NCBI GenBank assembly: GCA_011503125.2
Contig: WWBZ02000008.1
Location: 992,001-1,056,000, forward strand
Source: Botryosphaeria dothidea
Lineage: Eukaryota; Ascomycota; Dothideomycetes; Botryosphaeriales; Botryosphaeriaceae
Direction of reading: 5' to 3'
Length of the DNA: 64,000 nt
In this document: in pieces, positions 13,801 to 25,140 of the stretch
Layout: every line of letters begins with the position of its first letter
How positions within the stretch are numbered: position 1 is the stretch's first letter
Program-made: the position numbers and the translations under genes
The notes under the pieces: generated by a model
The model's database searches: none
What the model was told of the DNA's origin: nothing
What the model saw: only the letters and a program-made list of their open reading frames with translations

Positions 13801-14569
13801 GGACTACTTACTAGACTCTTCTAGAGATATCTTATACTTAGATACTACTCTAGATAGTTTAAAAGCTTTATTACCGTAGTTCTAAGAAAACTATAAAGAA
13901 ATAACTATACTAAAGCTAAGTTATTTAGACTAATTACTTTACTTAATACGTTAAAAAAGCTACTAAAGAGAATTATAGTAGATTAGATCTTCTAGGCGAC
14001 TAAAGCCTATAAACTACTTTCTAATATATAGATAGAAGCTAGAAGAAATAGGTTAGTAGTAGTAGCTTTTAATCTACTTACGAAATAGATCTATACTATC
14101 TAGGCGTAAGATTCTAGGCTAGTAGTCTTAGTTCTTAGCCTAAATATCTTAGAAGTATACGATTATATATTCTATAAGAGACTTCTCTATAATATAAGAA
14201 TAGCGAGGCTCTCTAAATAGATAGAAAGATTTACGTACTTCTTTCTATAGGACCGGACTACTTAGCTATCTTTTAGAAACTTTACTAGCCCGCTAATCTA
14301 GATCTTAATCGAAATTTCTTAGAAATTTTTTCTATTTCTAATTCTCTATCTATTCTTTACCTCTAATTTACTTATATAACTACGTAGAAGTAATACTTTT
14401 CTTCTTAGATTCGTTAATAATACTAATATTCTAGCCTTTAGTAGATCTATAGAATAAAACTATAGAATACTAGAGGAAGTATACTAAGTTTACGAGTACT
14501 AGATAGCTATCTACGGGTTAGCGTTCTCGCTAGATAAGTACTATCTTATTTACTTTATAAGAAAGCCGA

Positions 14570-14583
14570 GGAGATTTAATATA
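14570..14583. repeat. Target-site duplication, left copy (SINE 4)
   Basis: GGAGATTTAATATA is repeated exactly at 15199-15212, bracketing the inverted SINE in LINE copy D. Confidence 0.8.
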
Positions 14584-15198
14584 GATAGATAGATAGATAA
14601 ATTTAATTTTAAGCTAATTTAGCTTCCCGAAGGGTCTATATAGCTATAGCTATCTATAAGAGTATATAGAAGAAGAAACCGTAGCTACTTTCTTAGAATA
14701 GCCCGGGTAAAAACCTTTTCTATCTATAATAGTAGTATCCGTAGATACTCTATTTAGTATAGTTTTTCTATATACTAGTAGCGGTATCTAAAGTAGAAAG
14801 AGTAGCTAAGAGGGAGGAACTATAAAGAGAGGTAACTATAAATCTTAAGACTAAGCCGTAAGAAGTTCCGGCTTACCTATTTATAAGCGCTAGTAAAGCG
14901 CTCTTAAAATTTATTTTTAGAAGCGCCTAGCTAGCCCTTCTCCTCCTTATTACCGCTAGAGAGAACGCGGGTACGTATACTTTTATAGTAGGACGTATAT
15001 ACTACTTATAGCCCACTCTAACTACCTATAGATTTTCCTTCTTATTACCGCTAAGAAGAACGCGGGTACGTATACTTTTAACGTAGGACGTATATACTAC
15101 GAGTAGGTAAGCGGTCTAAGATTCGAACTTAGAACCTATACTATTCTAGAAAGACTAAATTACCGTAGAAGTATACTCTACTAGTATACTACCCCGCC
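14584..15198 (-). mobile_element. tRNA-derived SINE, copy 4 (long form, inverted)
   Basis: On the minus strand it begins GGCGGGGTAG at 15198, carries the same B-box-like core near 15123, contains the same internal tandem duplication as copy 2 (about 14950-15080), and ends in ATCT repeats at 14584. A 14-bp target-site duplication flanks it. As copies 2 and 4 share the duplication, a long SINE subfamily existed before RIP. Confidence 0.8.
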
Positions 15199-15212
15199 GG
15201 AGATTTAATATA
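15199..15212. repeat. Target-site duplication, right copy (SINE 4)
   Basis: Exact direct copy of 14570-14583. LINE copy D continues directly after it. Confidence 0.8.
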
Positions 15213-16496
15213 ATAGTAGATATTCGTATTTCTAGATTTACTAGATATCTAGAGCCTACGATAAAGATCTTAGAAATCTACGTAGATAATAAGCTTAGAT
15301 AGAAACTCTATATTAGAGAAATAGAAGCTAAGGTAATTAAATAGTATATATCTCTCTTCCGACTCGTAGTATCTATCTAGAGAGCCTTATTTACTAAAGC
15401 CCGCTATATTTATACGGCCGTAGTAAGGCTAGCTCTTACTTATAGCTATAGAGTATAATATACCCCGAAGAGAACTCTAGAGTAGAGGAAAATAGCTATC
15501 TAGCTACTATAGAAGATCTAAAACTAGTATCTACGTACTATCTTAGAAGCGTATAAGTTAACTAGTATATAAACCTTAGAGTATAAGATAGAGATTCTTC
15601 TACTCTTATTATATCTAGATAAACTAGTACTAGCTTAAACTATTAGAGCTAGAGATAGTCTAGCTATAGTAGTAGTAGAGAAAACTTATTAAAGTATTAA
15701 ATAGATAGCTAGGGCTACTTTAAGTACTAGAAATACTACTAGCCTAGCTAGAAGATCTCTACTTAGAAAAAAGATAAACTTCCTCTTTTACTACTACTCT
15801 TCTATCTACTAAAGCCTTCTAAAGCGAATAAAACTACGTATAGTATATAGAAATAAGTAGAAGAAGAGATAGATAAAGTTTACTAGTTAAGAAAAGTAAG
15901 GTAAGCTAGTAGCCTAAAGTATATAGTAGAACCCGAAAATTAGATAAATCTATAGCGAACTATCTAAGCTATAGAGTATACTTACTACTTTACTACGTAT
16001 AGAGTATATTAGACTAAAGAACTTTCTCTCTAGGCGTAAGATACTAAAGTATTTTAGTTCTACCTATCTATACGGCTAATATAGATAAACTCTAAAGTAT
16101 ATTCTCCTCTTTTACCCCGACTTCTAATAAAATAGAATATAGATACTCTAAAAGATAGAAACTATAAACTACTATTTTCTTCTTTTAACGAAGAAGAAGA
16201 TTAAAGTAGTAATAGACTAATTCTTATACCTAGAGCTACTTAAGTAATTTAGTTTAGTAAAAGAACTAATCTAGAAGAGTAACTAGAAAGAGAAGCTAAG
16301 AGAACTACTAGAACTACTAGAACTACTAGAACCCGAATAACTATAAGAATAAAAACTAAAGAAATAGGTTTAGTAGATAAATATAGAGCTACTATAGTAG
16401 CCGCTACTAGTAAGAAGAAAAAATAGAACTAGTATAGGATAGTATACCTAGAGAGAGAGGAGGGGTTTTACTAGACGAAAAGATTTTCCCTCTTAT

Positions 16497-16600
16497 ATAG
16501 ATAGATAAATTCATTTCTTCCCGATATAGTTCCCTTACGGGTCTATGCGGGGCTAGCTATCTATAGTTATTTTACACGAGGGGGAAAACCTTTTCGCCTG
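16497..16600. repeat. Left terminal inverted repeat of LINE copy E (its 3' end)
   Basis: The block with ATAGATAGATAAAT, TTACGGGTCTATGCGGGG and CTAGCTATCTAT, followed by GAGGGGGAAAACC, is the reverse complement (with scattered differences) of the block just upstream of the ORF1 start at 21631-21720. The same 3' block occurs at copy B (2897-2990). Confidence 0.7.
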
Positions 16601-16639
16601 GCAAAAACCCCTCCTCTCTCTCTAGGCATGCTATCCTAT

Positions 16640-19600
16640 ACTAGTTCTTATTTTTCCTTCTTACTAGTAGCGGCTGCTGTGGCAGCCCTATATTCACCTG
16701 CTAGACCTATCTCTTTAGTCCTTATCCTCGTAGTTATCCGGGTCCTAGTGGTCCTGGTAGTCCTGGTTGTTCTCCTAGTTCCTCTTCCTGGTTATCTTCC
16801 TATATTAGTTCCCTTGCTAGGCTAAATTGCTTAAGCAGCCCTAGGCGTAAGAACCAGTCTATTGCTGCTTTAATCCTCTTCTTTGTTGAGAGGAGGAAGT
16901 AGTAGTCCGTGGTCCCTGCCCTTTAGAGCATCTGTGCCCTGCCCTATTGGAAGTGGGGGCAGAAGAGGAGGATATGCTTTAGGGTTTGTCTATGCCAGCC
17001 GCATGGACAGGCAGGACTAGGGTGCCCTGGCACCTTACGCCTTAAGAGGAAGTCCTCTAGTCTAATATGCTCTATACGTAGTAGGGTGGCGAGTGTGCTC
17101 TGTGGCTTGGATAGTTCGCTGTGGATTTGTCTGATTTTTGGGTTCCACTGTGTGCTTTGGGCTACTAGCTTATCTTGTCTTCCCTGGCTAGTAGACTTTG
17201 TCCATCTCTCCTTCTACTTGTTCCTATATGCTATACGTAGCTTCGTTCGCTCCGGGAGACTCTAGTAGGTAGAGGGGCAGTAGTTGAGAAGTGAGTTTGC
17301 CTTTTTTCTAAGCAGGGTTCTTCTGGCAGGGCCAGTGGCGCCTCTAGTACTTAGAGTAGCCCGAGCTATCTGTTTAATACTCTGGCAAGTTTCCTCTACT
17401 ACTGTCGCGACTGGGCTATCCCTAGCTCTAATAGCCTGGGCTAGTACTAGTTCGTCCAGGTGTAGTGAGAGTGGGGGAATCCCTGTCTTATACTCTAAGG
17501 TTTGTATGCTGGTTAACTTATACGCCCCTGAGATGGTGCGTAGGCACTGGTTTTGGATCTTCTTTAGTGGCTGGATGGTTGTTTTTCTCTACCCTGGGAT
17601 TCCCTCTGGGGTATACCATACCCTACAGCCGTAGGTGAGGACTAGCCTTACCACGGCCGCATAGATATAACGGGCTTTAGTAAATGAGGCTCCCTAGGTA
17701 GACGCCGCGAGTCTAGAGAGAGATATATACTGTTTGATTGCCTTAGCTCCTGTTTCCCTAATATGGGGTCCCCATCTGAGCTTATTGTCTACGTGGACTC
17801 CTAGAATCTTAATTATAGGCTCTAGGCATCCAGTAAATCTAGGGATACGGATCCCTGCTGCTATATTAAATCTCCTTGGTTTCCTTGTAAAATGAATGAG
17901 GTGATACTTATCGGGCGAGAAAGCTGACCCGTGGGTAGCTGCCCAGTACTCGCAAATTTAATGTGCTCCCTCTAGTGTCCTATAGTTCTGTTCTGTAGAT
18001 CTACTAAAGGTTAGAATATTAGTATCATCGACGAATCTAAGGGGGAAGGTATTGCCCCTGCGTAGCTGTGTAAGTAGGTTAGATGCAAAGAATAGGTAGA
18101 GTATCGGCGATAGTAAGGATCCCTAGGGAATCCCGGTTAAGGTCTAGATTGGTGGACTGGTGAAGTCTCCGAAGGATAGCTGAGTAGTACGGTCCTGTAG
18201 AAAGGATCGGGTGAATCTTTCTACCCATTCTAGGAGTTTTGCCATCCTTATATTGTAGAGAAGCCTTCTATAAGATACGTGGTCATATGCTCCCGAGATA
18301 TCCAGGCTAAGGACTGAAGCCACTAGCCCTGGGTCTTGTGCCCAGATAGTATGGATCTGTTCTGTGAGCAGGTCAAGAGCTGCTACTGCGGATCTGTTTC
18401 TCCTAGCTCCCATCTATGTATTAGGAAGCAGGCCGTATGCTTCAGTAGCCTGGGAGATTCTATCTGCTATAATCCTCTTAAGTAGCTTCCCTAGCGTATT
18501 AAGTAAAGCAATTGGCCTAAATGACTTGGCTTTGGTATAGTCGTCCCTCTGTGGTTTCCTGAGGACTACGGTAATAGAGCTTTTGAACTGCCTAGGGTGG
18601 TATCCAAGTACGAGGCATCCCTGGAAGAGCCTGGTGAGGGGTCCCCTTAGTGTCTCAGCGCATTGCTTTAGGAACCTGTTGGTGATCTTGTCTGGGCCTG
18701 GTGCCTTGTCTGGGGGAAGCTTCTTGATGGTGTGGAGGACCTGCTCTTCAGTAAGGTCTTGGGGAATCTCTACTGGCACTGGGTATATACACCCATCCAG
18801 ATCTGAGAGGTCGGTGGCCCTGGGAGGTGGGAAGAACTGGTTGGTAAGGATTTCTGCCTTGGACTGGTTATCGTAATGTAGTTGTTCATCTGCTCCCTGG
18901 AGGGGTGGGAACTGAGGTGGGGCTGGAGGTTCCAGTGCCCTTGTTCTTGCCCACTTTGAGAGCTTCCAGAGTGTAGATGGGTCCGAAGTAATCTTAGCTA
19001 CTATTCTGCGCCATGCTTTTGTTCTATCTCTTCTGATCTGCCTCTTCTTGCTATTAGCAATAGTTTGGTATACTACCCAGTCCTCCTCCCTCCCTGTGGC
19101 CGTCCACTTCCTTCTAGCTGCTCTAGCCTGGTGCACTAGGTCCGAACACTCCTTTGTCTATTGTATAGAGGCCCAGGGCGAGGGTCTCGCTACTAGGATA
19201 GTCTCCTGGATTGTCCTTTGGATGGCCTCCTAGAGTAGTATAGTAAAGTAATCTAGGTCTGCTTTAGTGTTAAGAGGGGTTGCTTTAAGGTGTTCGAGCT
19301 TTAATTAGAGCATATTATTAGTTCTCTTCCAGTCTGCTTTCTTCTACTAGGGCCTTAGGGGGCGTAGTTCTACGGAGGTAGGAGAAAAATTAAGTGTAGT
19401 AAGGATAGGTAGGTGGTTAGAGGATGATTCGAGCTCCTGGCTAACTCTATAGCTAAGGATTCTCTTCTCTAGCCACCGTGATATAAAGACAAGGTCTAGA
19501 GTACTCTCGCTGCTACTATCTCGTCTAGTAATAGTGCTCCTTAGAAGGGCTAGGTTAAGATTAGCTGCGGTAGCTATCTTAATCAGGTTATCCGCTAGGG

Positions 19601-20110
19601 TGTGGTATATTAGGGAGGTTATACCTCCCTAGATAGGATGGTGAAGGTTAAAGTCCCCTAGGAGAATGTGCTCCCCTGGTTTTCTAAGAACTTCCGGTAG
19701 AAGAGATAGGGTTTCTAGCGCTGTACTAGTATAAGAGGCTGGCGGGGGATTGTAGCAGTTATAGATATAGATTGTATGTGTCCTAGTAATAAGGGATAGT
19801 GTGATGAGATCTGGTGAATGGACTGTTGCTTGCTAGGAGTCGGGGCTAATGGCCTTGCTTATAAAGAAGTAGGTTCTTGCCACTCCCTCCTAGGGAAAAA
19901 CTGTATGGTAGGCAGGGTGTCTTGCTGTTGTCTTGACCCTCGGGTTCCTCTAAGGTTCCTGGATAGCTAGGATATGGTGGATCTTTGGGTCCACTTCCTT
20001 GAAGAGCGGGAGCATTACCCTGTCCTTGCTCTTATGGACGTTATACTGTATAATAGAGAGAGAGCCTATGTCTAATATTAACTTCCTTCCATCTCTAGGT
20101 CCGGCTGCGA
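16640..20110 (-). pseudogene. LINE copy E ORF2: endonuclease + reverse transcriptase, with stops
   Basis: Domains in order on the minus strand: an apurinic-type endonuclease (about 20110-19300) with the LLGDFNLHHP motif near 19630-19660, directly followed by a TAG where Trp is expected; a reverse transcriptase (about 19140-17900) with PPDKAPGPDKITN, RPIALLNTLGKLLKRII, LDISGAYD (about 18281-18305) and an intact FVDD box at 18026-18037; then the LINE connection segment (TYGCRVWYTP, LRTISGAYK, about 17500-17630); and a C-terminal CPCGWHRQTLKH motif near 17000. The open frames 18414-19136 and 18144-18413 are one RT cut by TAG at 18414-18416, where Gln (CAG) would fit, a RIP-type change. The left limit is approximate. 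Known role of such proteins: target-primed reverse transcription of the element's own RNA. Confidence 0.85.
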
Positions 20111-20299
20111 GGGGGCTAGTGGTGTGGGCTGTGAGGAGGGAGTTCCCGCGGGCTCCTCTAAGGCGTGTTGTGAGCTGTTGAGTCCGGTGAACCTTATTTG
20201 GTTAGGAGGCGGGGGGCGGCTTAAGTCTCTTGGCCTGCCTGGTCCCCTCTTGACCGGCTCCTCCTCCCTAATCCTCTTCCTTGGTCTAACGGTTAACCA

Positions 20300-21631
20300 G
20301 TTAGTTTAAGGCTGTGTTTTGGTTATCAGGGGTCCTTCCCGGTGCCTTTCTGGTGCTGCCAGGCGGGCCTGGGCGGCCTTAGCATGGCAGGCTCTGCGTG
20401 CTAGGCAGGAGTTGCTCCAGGCTGTGTGCTTTTGAGAGCAGTTTGCGCACTATATGCTTTCCTTAGGGCAGTCCCTAGTATTATGTGCCTTGCTGCACTA
20501 TCCGCACTTTTCCTCCTTTTTACAATAGTTGGTAATATATCCGTAGGCCTGGCACTTAAAACACTAGGTTACTATAAAGGCTGCGTTATAGTACTACGCT
20601 ATATGGATAGCAAAGTTAATAACAAGCCCCTTATTAATGATCTGGTTGGCGGTTTCGGGGTTTGTAGTGCTAAGAATGATGGCCGAGTGAGTTTTCCCCT
20701 CTAGGAGCTTCCTCTTTAGCCAGGCCAGCTTGCTAATACGTAGCCCTGGGTGTAGAGATAGGTTCTGCTCCTAGATGGTTTGGATGGTTTGGGGGTCTGT
20801 GGTGTCGATTCCTTCTCGAGGGACGTTGTGTACTAGCACTGAGTATAGCTGCTGGTTAGGCCTGACTTCTTTTCCTAGTCCTGTAGTCCATTCCTGGTCC
20901 TGGAGAAGGGCTGTTCTGGTTGCTTCATCCGGTATAAAGATCTTAACGTCTCCACTGGGGAGCTTCTTAGCAGCAAGTACTTTCTTGCACGCCCAGCTTT
21001 TTCCTGCCTGGATCTTTCTGATAATTGCCTCATTTGAGAGCTTGGCTATTTCTTGTCTATTTGCTGTCTCTGGGAAGTAGAGGGTAAGTTTAGTGGTGGC
21101 TGGGGGGGTAGGGGGCTTCGGGGCTGCTTGGGCTGCAATTTGTGCCCAGCTGCGAGTATTGGGTGTGGGTGTAGAGGTAGCCTGGATACGGTTGACTGTC
21201 TTTTGGACCTGTTGGACCTCTTTGAGGATGTCCTTAAGGCCTGGCTCCTTGGTGGCTGCCTCCTGGCAGATAGTAATATGATCCTAGAAGATTGTCTTGG
21301 TAATGTCGAGAAAATTTTTCACCTGGCTGGAGAGGACTGAAGGGAGGCTAGCGGATGTTTGTAGGGCTTGGAGGAGGGTGTCTGCTGTTTTTGAGGCTCT
21401 CTTAACGTATTCTACGCTGTACTGGGTGCTCTGCGGTTTCTTGGGGGTGTATTGGGGCTGGGTAGAGGTAGTCACTGGGGGAGGCTGTTCGCCTCTTCCT
21501 GTGTCCTCTACATCAACCACTTCGCGGCTGTAGTTGTCTTGAGTACTGTTTTAGGACTCGCGAAGCCTAGGAGAGTCCCTAGGGCCCTCTCCCGGCGCCG
21601 TAGCTTGGGGTCGATTTTTTGGTGTGGTCAT
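20300..21631 (-). pseudogene. LINE copy E ORF1: gag-like protein with CCHC zinc knuckles, with stops
   Basis: The ATG is at 21629-21631, just inside the terminal repeat. The N-terminus is disordered and Gln/Pro/Thr-rich; a helical stretch follows (open frame 21284-21520). The C-terminal part (20405-20563) holds three zinc-knuckle-like motifs. The first has Tyr where His is expected (CAC/CAT to TAT) and the second contains an in-frame TAG. A TAA interrupts the N-terminus about 27 codons in, where Gln would fit. ORF1 proteins of this type bind the element RNA. The damage is what RIP produces. The end near 20300 is approximate. Confidence 0.75.
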
Positions 21632-21720
21632 GTTTTCCCTCTTATATAAAATAATAATAGATAGCTAGCCCCGTATAGACCCGTAAGAGAGCTATATTAA
21701 GAAGAAATAAATTTATCTAT
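21632..21720. repeat. Right terminal inverted repeat of LINE copy E (next to ORF1 start)
   Basis: TAGATAGCTAGCCCCGTATA (21659-21678), GACCCGTAAGAGAGCTATAT and the AAATTTATCTATCTAT tail mirror the left end at 16497-16600. In plus-strand sense the block looks like a LINE or SINE 3' tail lying immediately before the ORF1 ATG. Confidence 0.7.
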
Positions 21721-21734
21721 CTATATATAAGAAA

Positions 21735-24700
21735 TAGTATAGAGAAGATTAGGCTTTCTTAAGAAATCCCGGTCTCTATTCTACTAAATTTCTTATTTTC
21801 TCTATTAAAGGCGAGGCGTAGTACTTATAGATTAAGAAACGATCTAATCTACGCGAGTAGGTTAATTAGTAGGCCTATTCTTACTATTATAGCTAGTAGT
21901 TATTCTTAAACGACGTAGTTAAAGGCTTCTTTTATATTAAGAAATAGAGCCGACGTTTTACGCTTTTTACGGCGGTCTTTTTTAGTAATATTCGTTAATA
22001 ATAGGGCGGTATCGATAGTAGATTTCTTTAGCCTTCTCTCGATTTAGAAGAAGTCTAAAAGAGAGATCGTTTCTACTAAGAAGCCTAGCCTTTTTATAAA
22101 TATTCGTTTAAGAGTTTTTTCTAGGTAATTTAGAAGTAAAATTACTCTATAAGTCTTTAGAGCGGACTTATCGGGTTTATTCGGCTTCTTTAGAATTATA
22201 CCGGTAGTCTATCTCTAGCGTAACGGATAGTATTCGTAAATAAAAAGTAGGCTATATACCTAATAGAAGGCGTCGGAAGCGGCTTAAAATATATAAGTAA
22301 TTATCTCTTATATTATAGTATCTAGCCCTAGGATCGTACCTTTTATTTAGTTTAAATATACTTTTTCTAATTCCGTATAGCTAAGAATAGGCTACTTTTA
22401 GTTTTTAGAGAAGAAGTAGCTATCTTAGTTATACGAAGAAGCCGAGAGAGATATAGAAAAAAGGCTCTCTCTTAGAATAGAATATTATCTCTTAAAGCTA
22501 GTCTTAACTTAGCTATCTTTCTCTTTTATAGAAGAAATTTAATCGTAGAATCGAGGCTTCGTATATAATATAGCTTTATATATATCTTAAGAGGAGTTTA
22601 ACGAGAGAAATTAATTCTAGTACTAGCGTTTAGCTTACTTAATCGCGTTAACGAAGGTTTTCTAGGTTTCTAGATATTTTTACTTCTCTTTTTACGTAGA
22701 GAGAAAGAAGAGAAGACGAGTTTTTTATTTTAGCTCTTATCTTTTAGTAGATAGCTTCTCGTTCTACTATAATTTTAACTTTAGTTCTAGTTTAAGACGA
22801 GAAATAGTAAGACTTATAGCGTAGAAGATAGCTTTAGTTAGCGTATCTTCTAGATTATCTAGCGCTAGTATCTTAAGTAGTTTAGTAGCTACTATCTTTT
22901 TTAAAAGAGAGAAGAAAGATTCTAGGTTCCGGGCTATTACTAGTATATTAGAAAGCTTTTCTTTAACTTTCTCTTAGAAAATTAGAGAGAATCTTTTCTA
23001 GTCTACTTTTATAGTATTAAATCGGGTCGTAGTAGTAGGAAAATCTAATATAGGGCCTCTAGTTTCTATCTTAAAAAATATCGGCCGGTAATCTAAGCCG
23101 AAGTTATCGAGAATTTACTAGTTCTTTATTCTATTAGATAAATTTTAAGTTAATAGAGTTAGATTAAGAACTATAGAGCGTACTAAATCTAGTTTAAAGA
23201 AGATAGTTTCTTCTACCGTATTTAGTAGCTCTAGATTATTAGATTCTATCTATTTAACTAGCTAAGGGGCTTCTTATATTAGTCGGGTAAGAGGGTCCTA
23301 CTATAGGTAGTATTCGTTAAAGTCCCCGAGGATTATAGAGGGTTTAAGAATATTTAAGTATTCTAGAACTCTTTCTAATATCTTAGGAGATTCTTCTTAT
23401 CTTTAGATAGCCTAGTTATAGAGGTTTATTATCTAGAAGAATAGATAATTTAGTTATTAAACCTCTAATACTATACTATCTTCGCTAGTAAAAAGAGCGG
23501 CCCTATTTACTTTTATCTTACGTATAAAGCGGAAGATATAAGCTAGAATACGGGGCCTTAAACTAGAAGAGAAAACCGGAAGAGTTTAGACGAAAGAGGG
23601 ATAGTTAATAGATCGTACTTCTTAGAAATTAGAGAAGCTAATAATAAATAGTTCTTAGATAAGAATAATATCTATTTTAAGCTCTATTACTAGCTATAAT
23701 AGCTCTTTAATAGCCGGGCTTTTACGAGCGACGTTAGCTTATAGTACTCTAATATATTCTATAAATATAGAGTCTAATTCCACTTAGAGTAGGTCGGGTA
23801 TTTTAGTTTTCTATATTTTTCGGCTTTATAGAAGACTTCTAGTAAGGAGAGTCTCTTATTAATTACTTTTTTAGCCTTCTCTTTAGTAGAGAAGGCTATA
23901 TAGATTAAGCTAGCCTATTAGGCTTTTCTTTAGGATTTAGAGGTTAGCTAGTACGGCTCTCCGATTATATTAAGATCTTAGTTAAAGGCCTTAGTATCTT
24001 CTTTAATAAAGAAGAAGAATTTCTTATCCGTATAGTCTTAGAGAATATTTATAGAGACGCCGTATACGGCTATCTTATACTAGGGTCTATTAATCTTAAG
24101 ATTATAGAAAGAAGTAATCTTTAAGATAATAGTAGAGTTCTTAGCTAAAAAGTCTACTATATAGGCTTCTATACACGTAAGAACTACGTTTTTCTTCTCT
24201 AATATCGAGACGGTTAAGATAACTAGGTTATTTAATTTAATTTCGGCTTTAAAGACTTCGTTTATTACGTTACGGAGGTAGAGTAAGTATATAGAGATCT
24301 CGTTCTAAGGCTTTAGAACGACCTATCTTTCTCTAATCGGGGCGGGCTTTAGAGCCGGCCTAGTCTTTTTCGTTAGGAAGACTATTTACTATTCTTCTTA
24401 CTTAACTACTTCCGCGTAGAAGAGATTACGAGCTTAGGAGGCCTAAGTAGTTTAGGAGTTTTAACGAGATAAGGAGGACTAGAGAGCTTAGAGAGGCTAA
24501 GAAGCTTAAGAGGCCTAAGAAGCTAGATAGCCTTAGAGGGTTTTAGCTAGTTCTCTAGCCCGATTAGCTAGTACTCTTATTATATTCTCTATTAAACGGA
24601 TTTAGGTAGCTAGAATAGACTTTAACCGGTTTAGTATATCTTTTTCTATATATTCGCGAAAGATATTTATAAGGTCGAGGATTTCTAAGCTTTTTTCTTT

Positions 24701-25114
24701 ACTATCTTCGAGATCCGCCGCTTTAATTAGATAGTTAAGAGTAGCTTTAAGAGCCTCGCTAAAGAAACGGAATATCTTCGTAGGAATAAACTAGGTACGT
24801 ATTTAGTATCTAAAGACCGGAGGAGAAAAGAGGCTAGTTAGATTAATTATTCGCTTCTAGCTCTAGGCTTTAGAAGTAGTAGTTTAGATATAAGTTTCTT
24901 AGGCGTCTTCTATCTAAATTTTAGTCTAATCTAGTTAAGAAGTTCCGTATTCTATTAGTAAGGCTAAGAGGCTTATAATAGGGGAGCCTAGAATTATTCT
25001 ATTAGGCGGTAGGCTACCTAGGAAGTCTAGAGATATATCGCTAAGTAGGTTCTCGTGGTCGAAATAAGGTTTAGTAGGGCTTAGCGGACCCTAAAAATTC
25101 TACGGAAGTCGGAG
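21735..25114 (-). mobile_element. LINE family 2, copy F (5' two-thirds, RIP-degraded)
   Basis: The segment aligns to copy G at an offset of about 5.5 kb, for example CTCGTGGTCGAAATAAGGTT at about 25053 and 30597. It covers ORF1, the endonuclease and about half of the RT. It is truncated at about 21735, where LINE copy E begins. CpA and TpG are almost absent (a few remain, e.g. near 24172 and 25053), so it was heavily RIPped. No reading frame survives. Confidence 0.75.
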
Positions 25115-25140
25115 TATTTATTTATTTATTTATTTATTTA
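25115..25140. repeat. (TATT)n tail of LINE copy G
   Basis: Six to seven TATT units (TAAA-type on the minus strand) lie exactly between the 5' end of copy F and the 3' region of copy G. They are best read as the 3' tail of copy G. The tail differs from the ATCT tail of family 1. Confidence 0.65.

Larger units (their letters stand above)
10813..16496 (+). mobile_element. LINE family 1, copy D (near full length, RIP-degraded)
   Basis: This is the only family 1 copy on the plus strand. It starts at the ORF1 initiation site (ATG changed to ATA near 10815) and runs through ORF1, endonuclease, reverse transcriptase and the C-terminal region to about 16496. There it meets copy E tail to tail. A SINE is inserted at 14584-15198 with a 14-bp target-site duplication. 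Coding capacity is destroyed by C-to-T and G-to-A changes. Confidence 0.8.
16497..21720 (-). mobile_element. LINE family 1, copy E (full length, lightly RIPped)
   Basis: This is the best preserved family 1 element and the key to reading the others. On the minus strand it holds a short 5' leader, ORF1 (gag-like) from 21631, ORF2 with endonuclease, reverse transcriptase and a C-terminal Cys/His motif, and a 3' end finishing in ATCT repeats near 16500. CpA and TpG are present throughout, unlike in the left neighbour. Several stop codons occur where CAG, CAA or TGG would be expected, so the copy is not functional. I saw no RNase H motif. Confidence 0.85.

Noticed and set aside
16628..17634. Plus-strand hydrophobic frames
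   Set aside because: They are antisense to LINE copy E ORF2, whose motifs read clearly on the minus strand.
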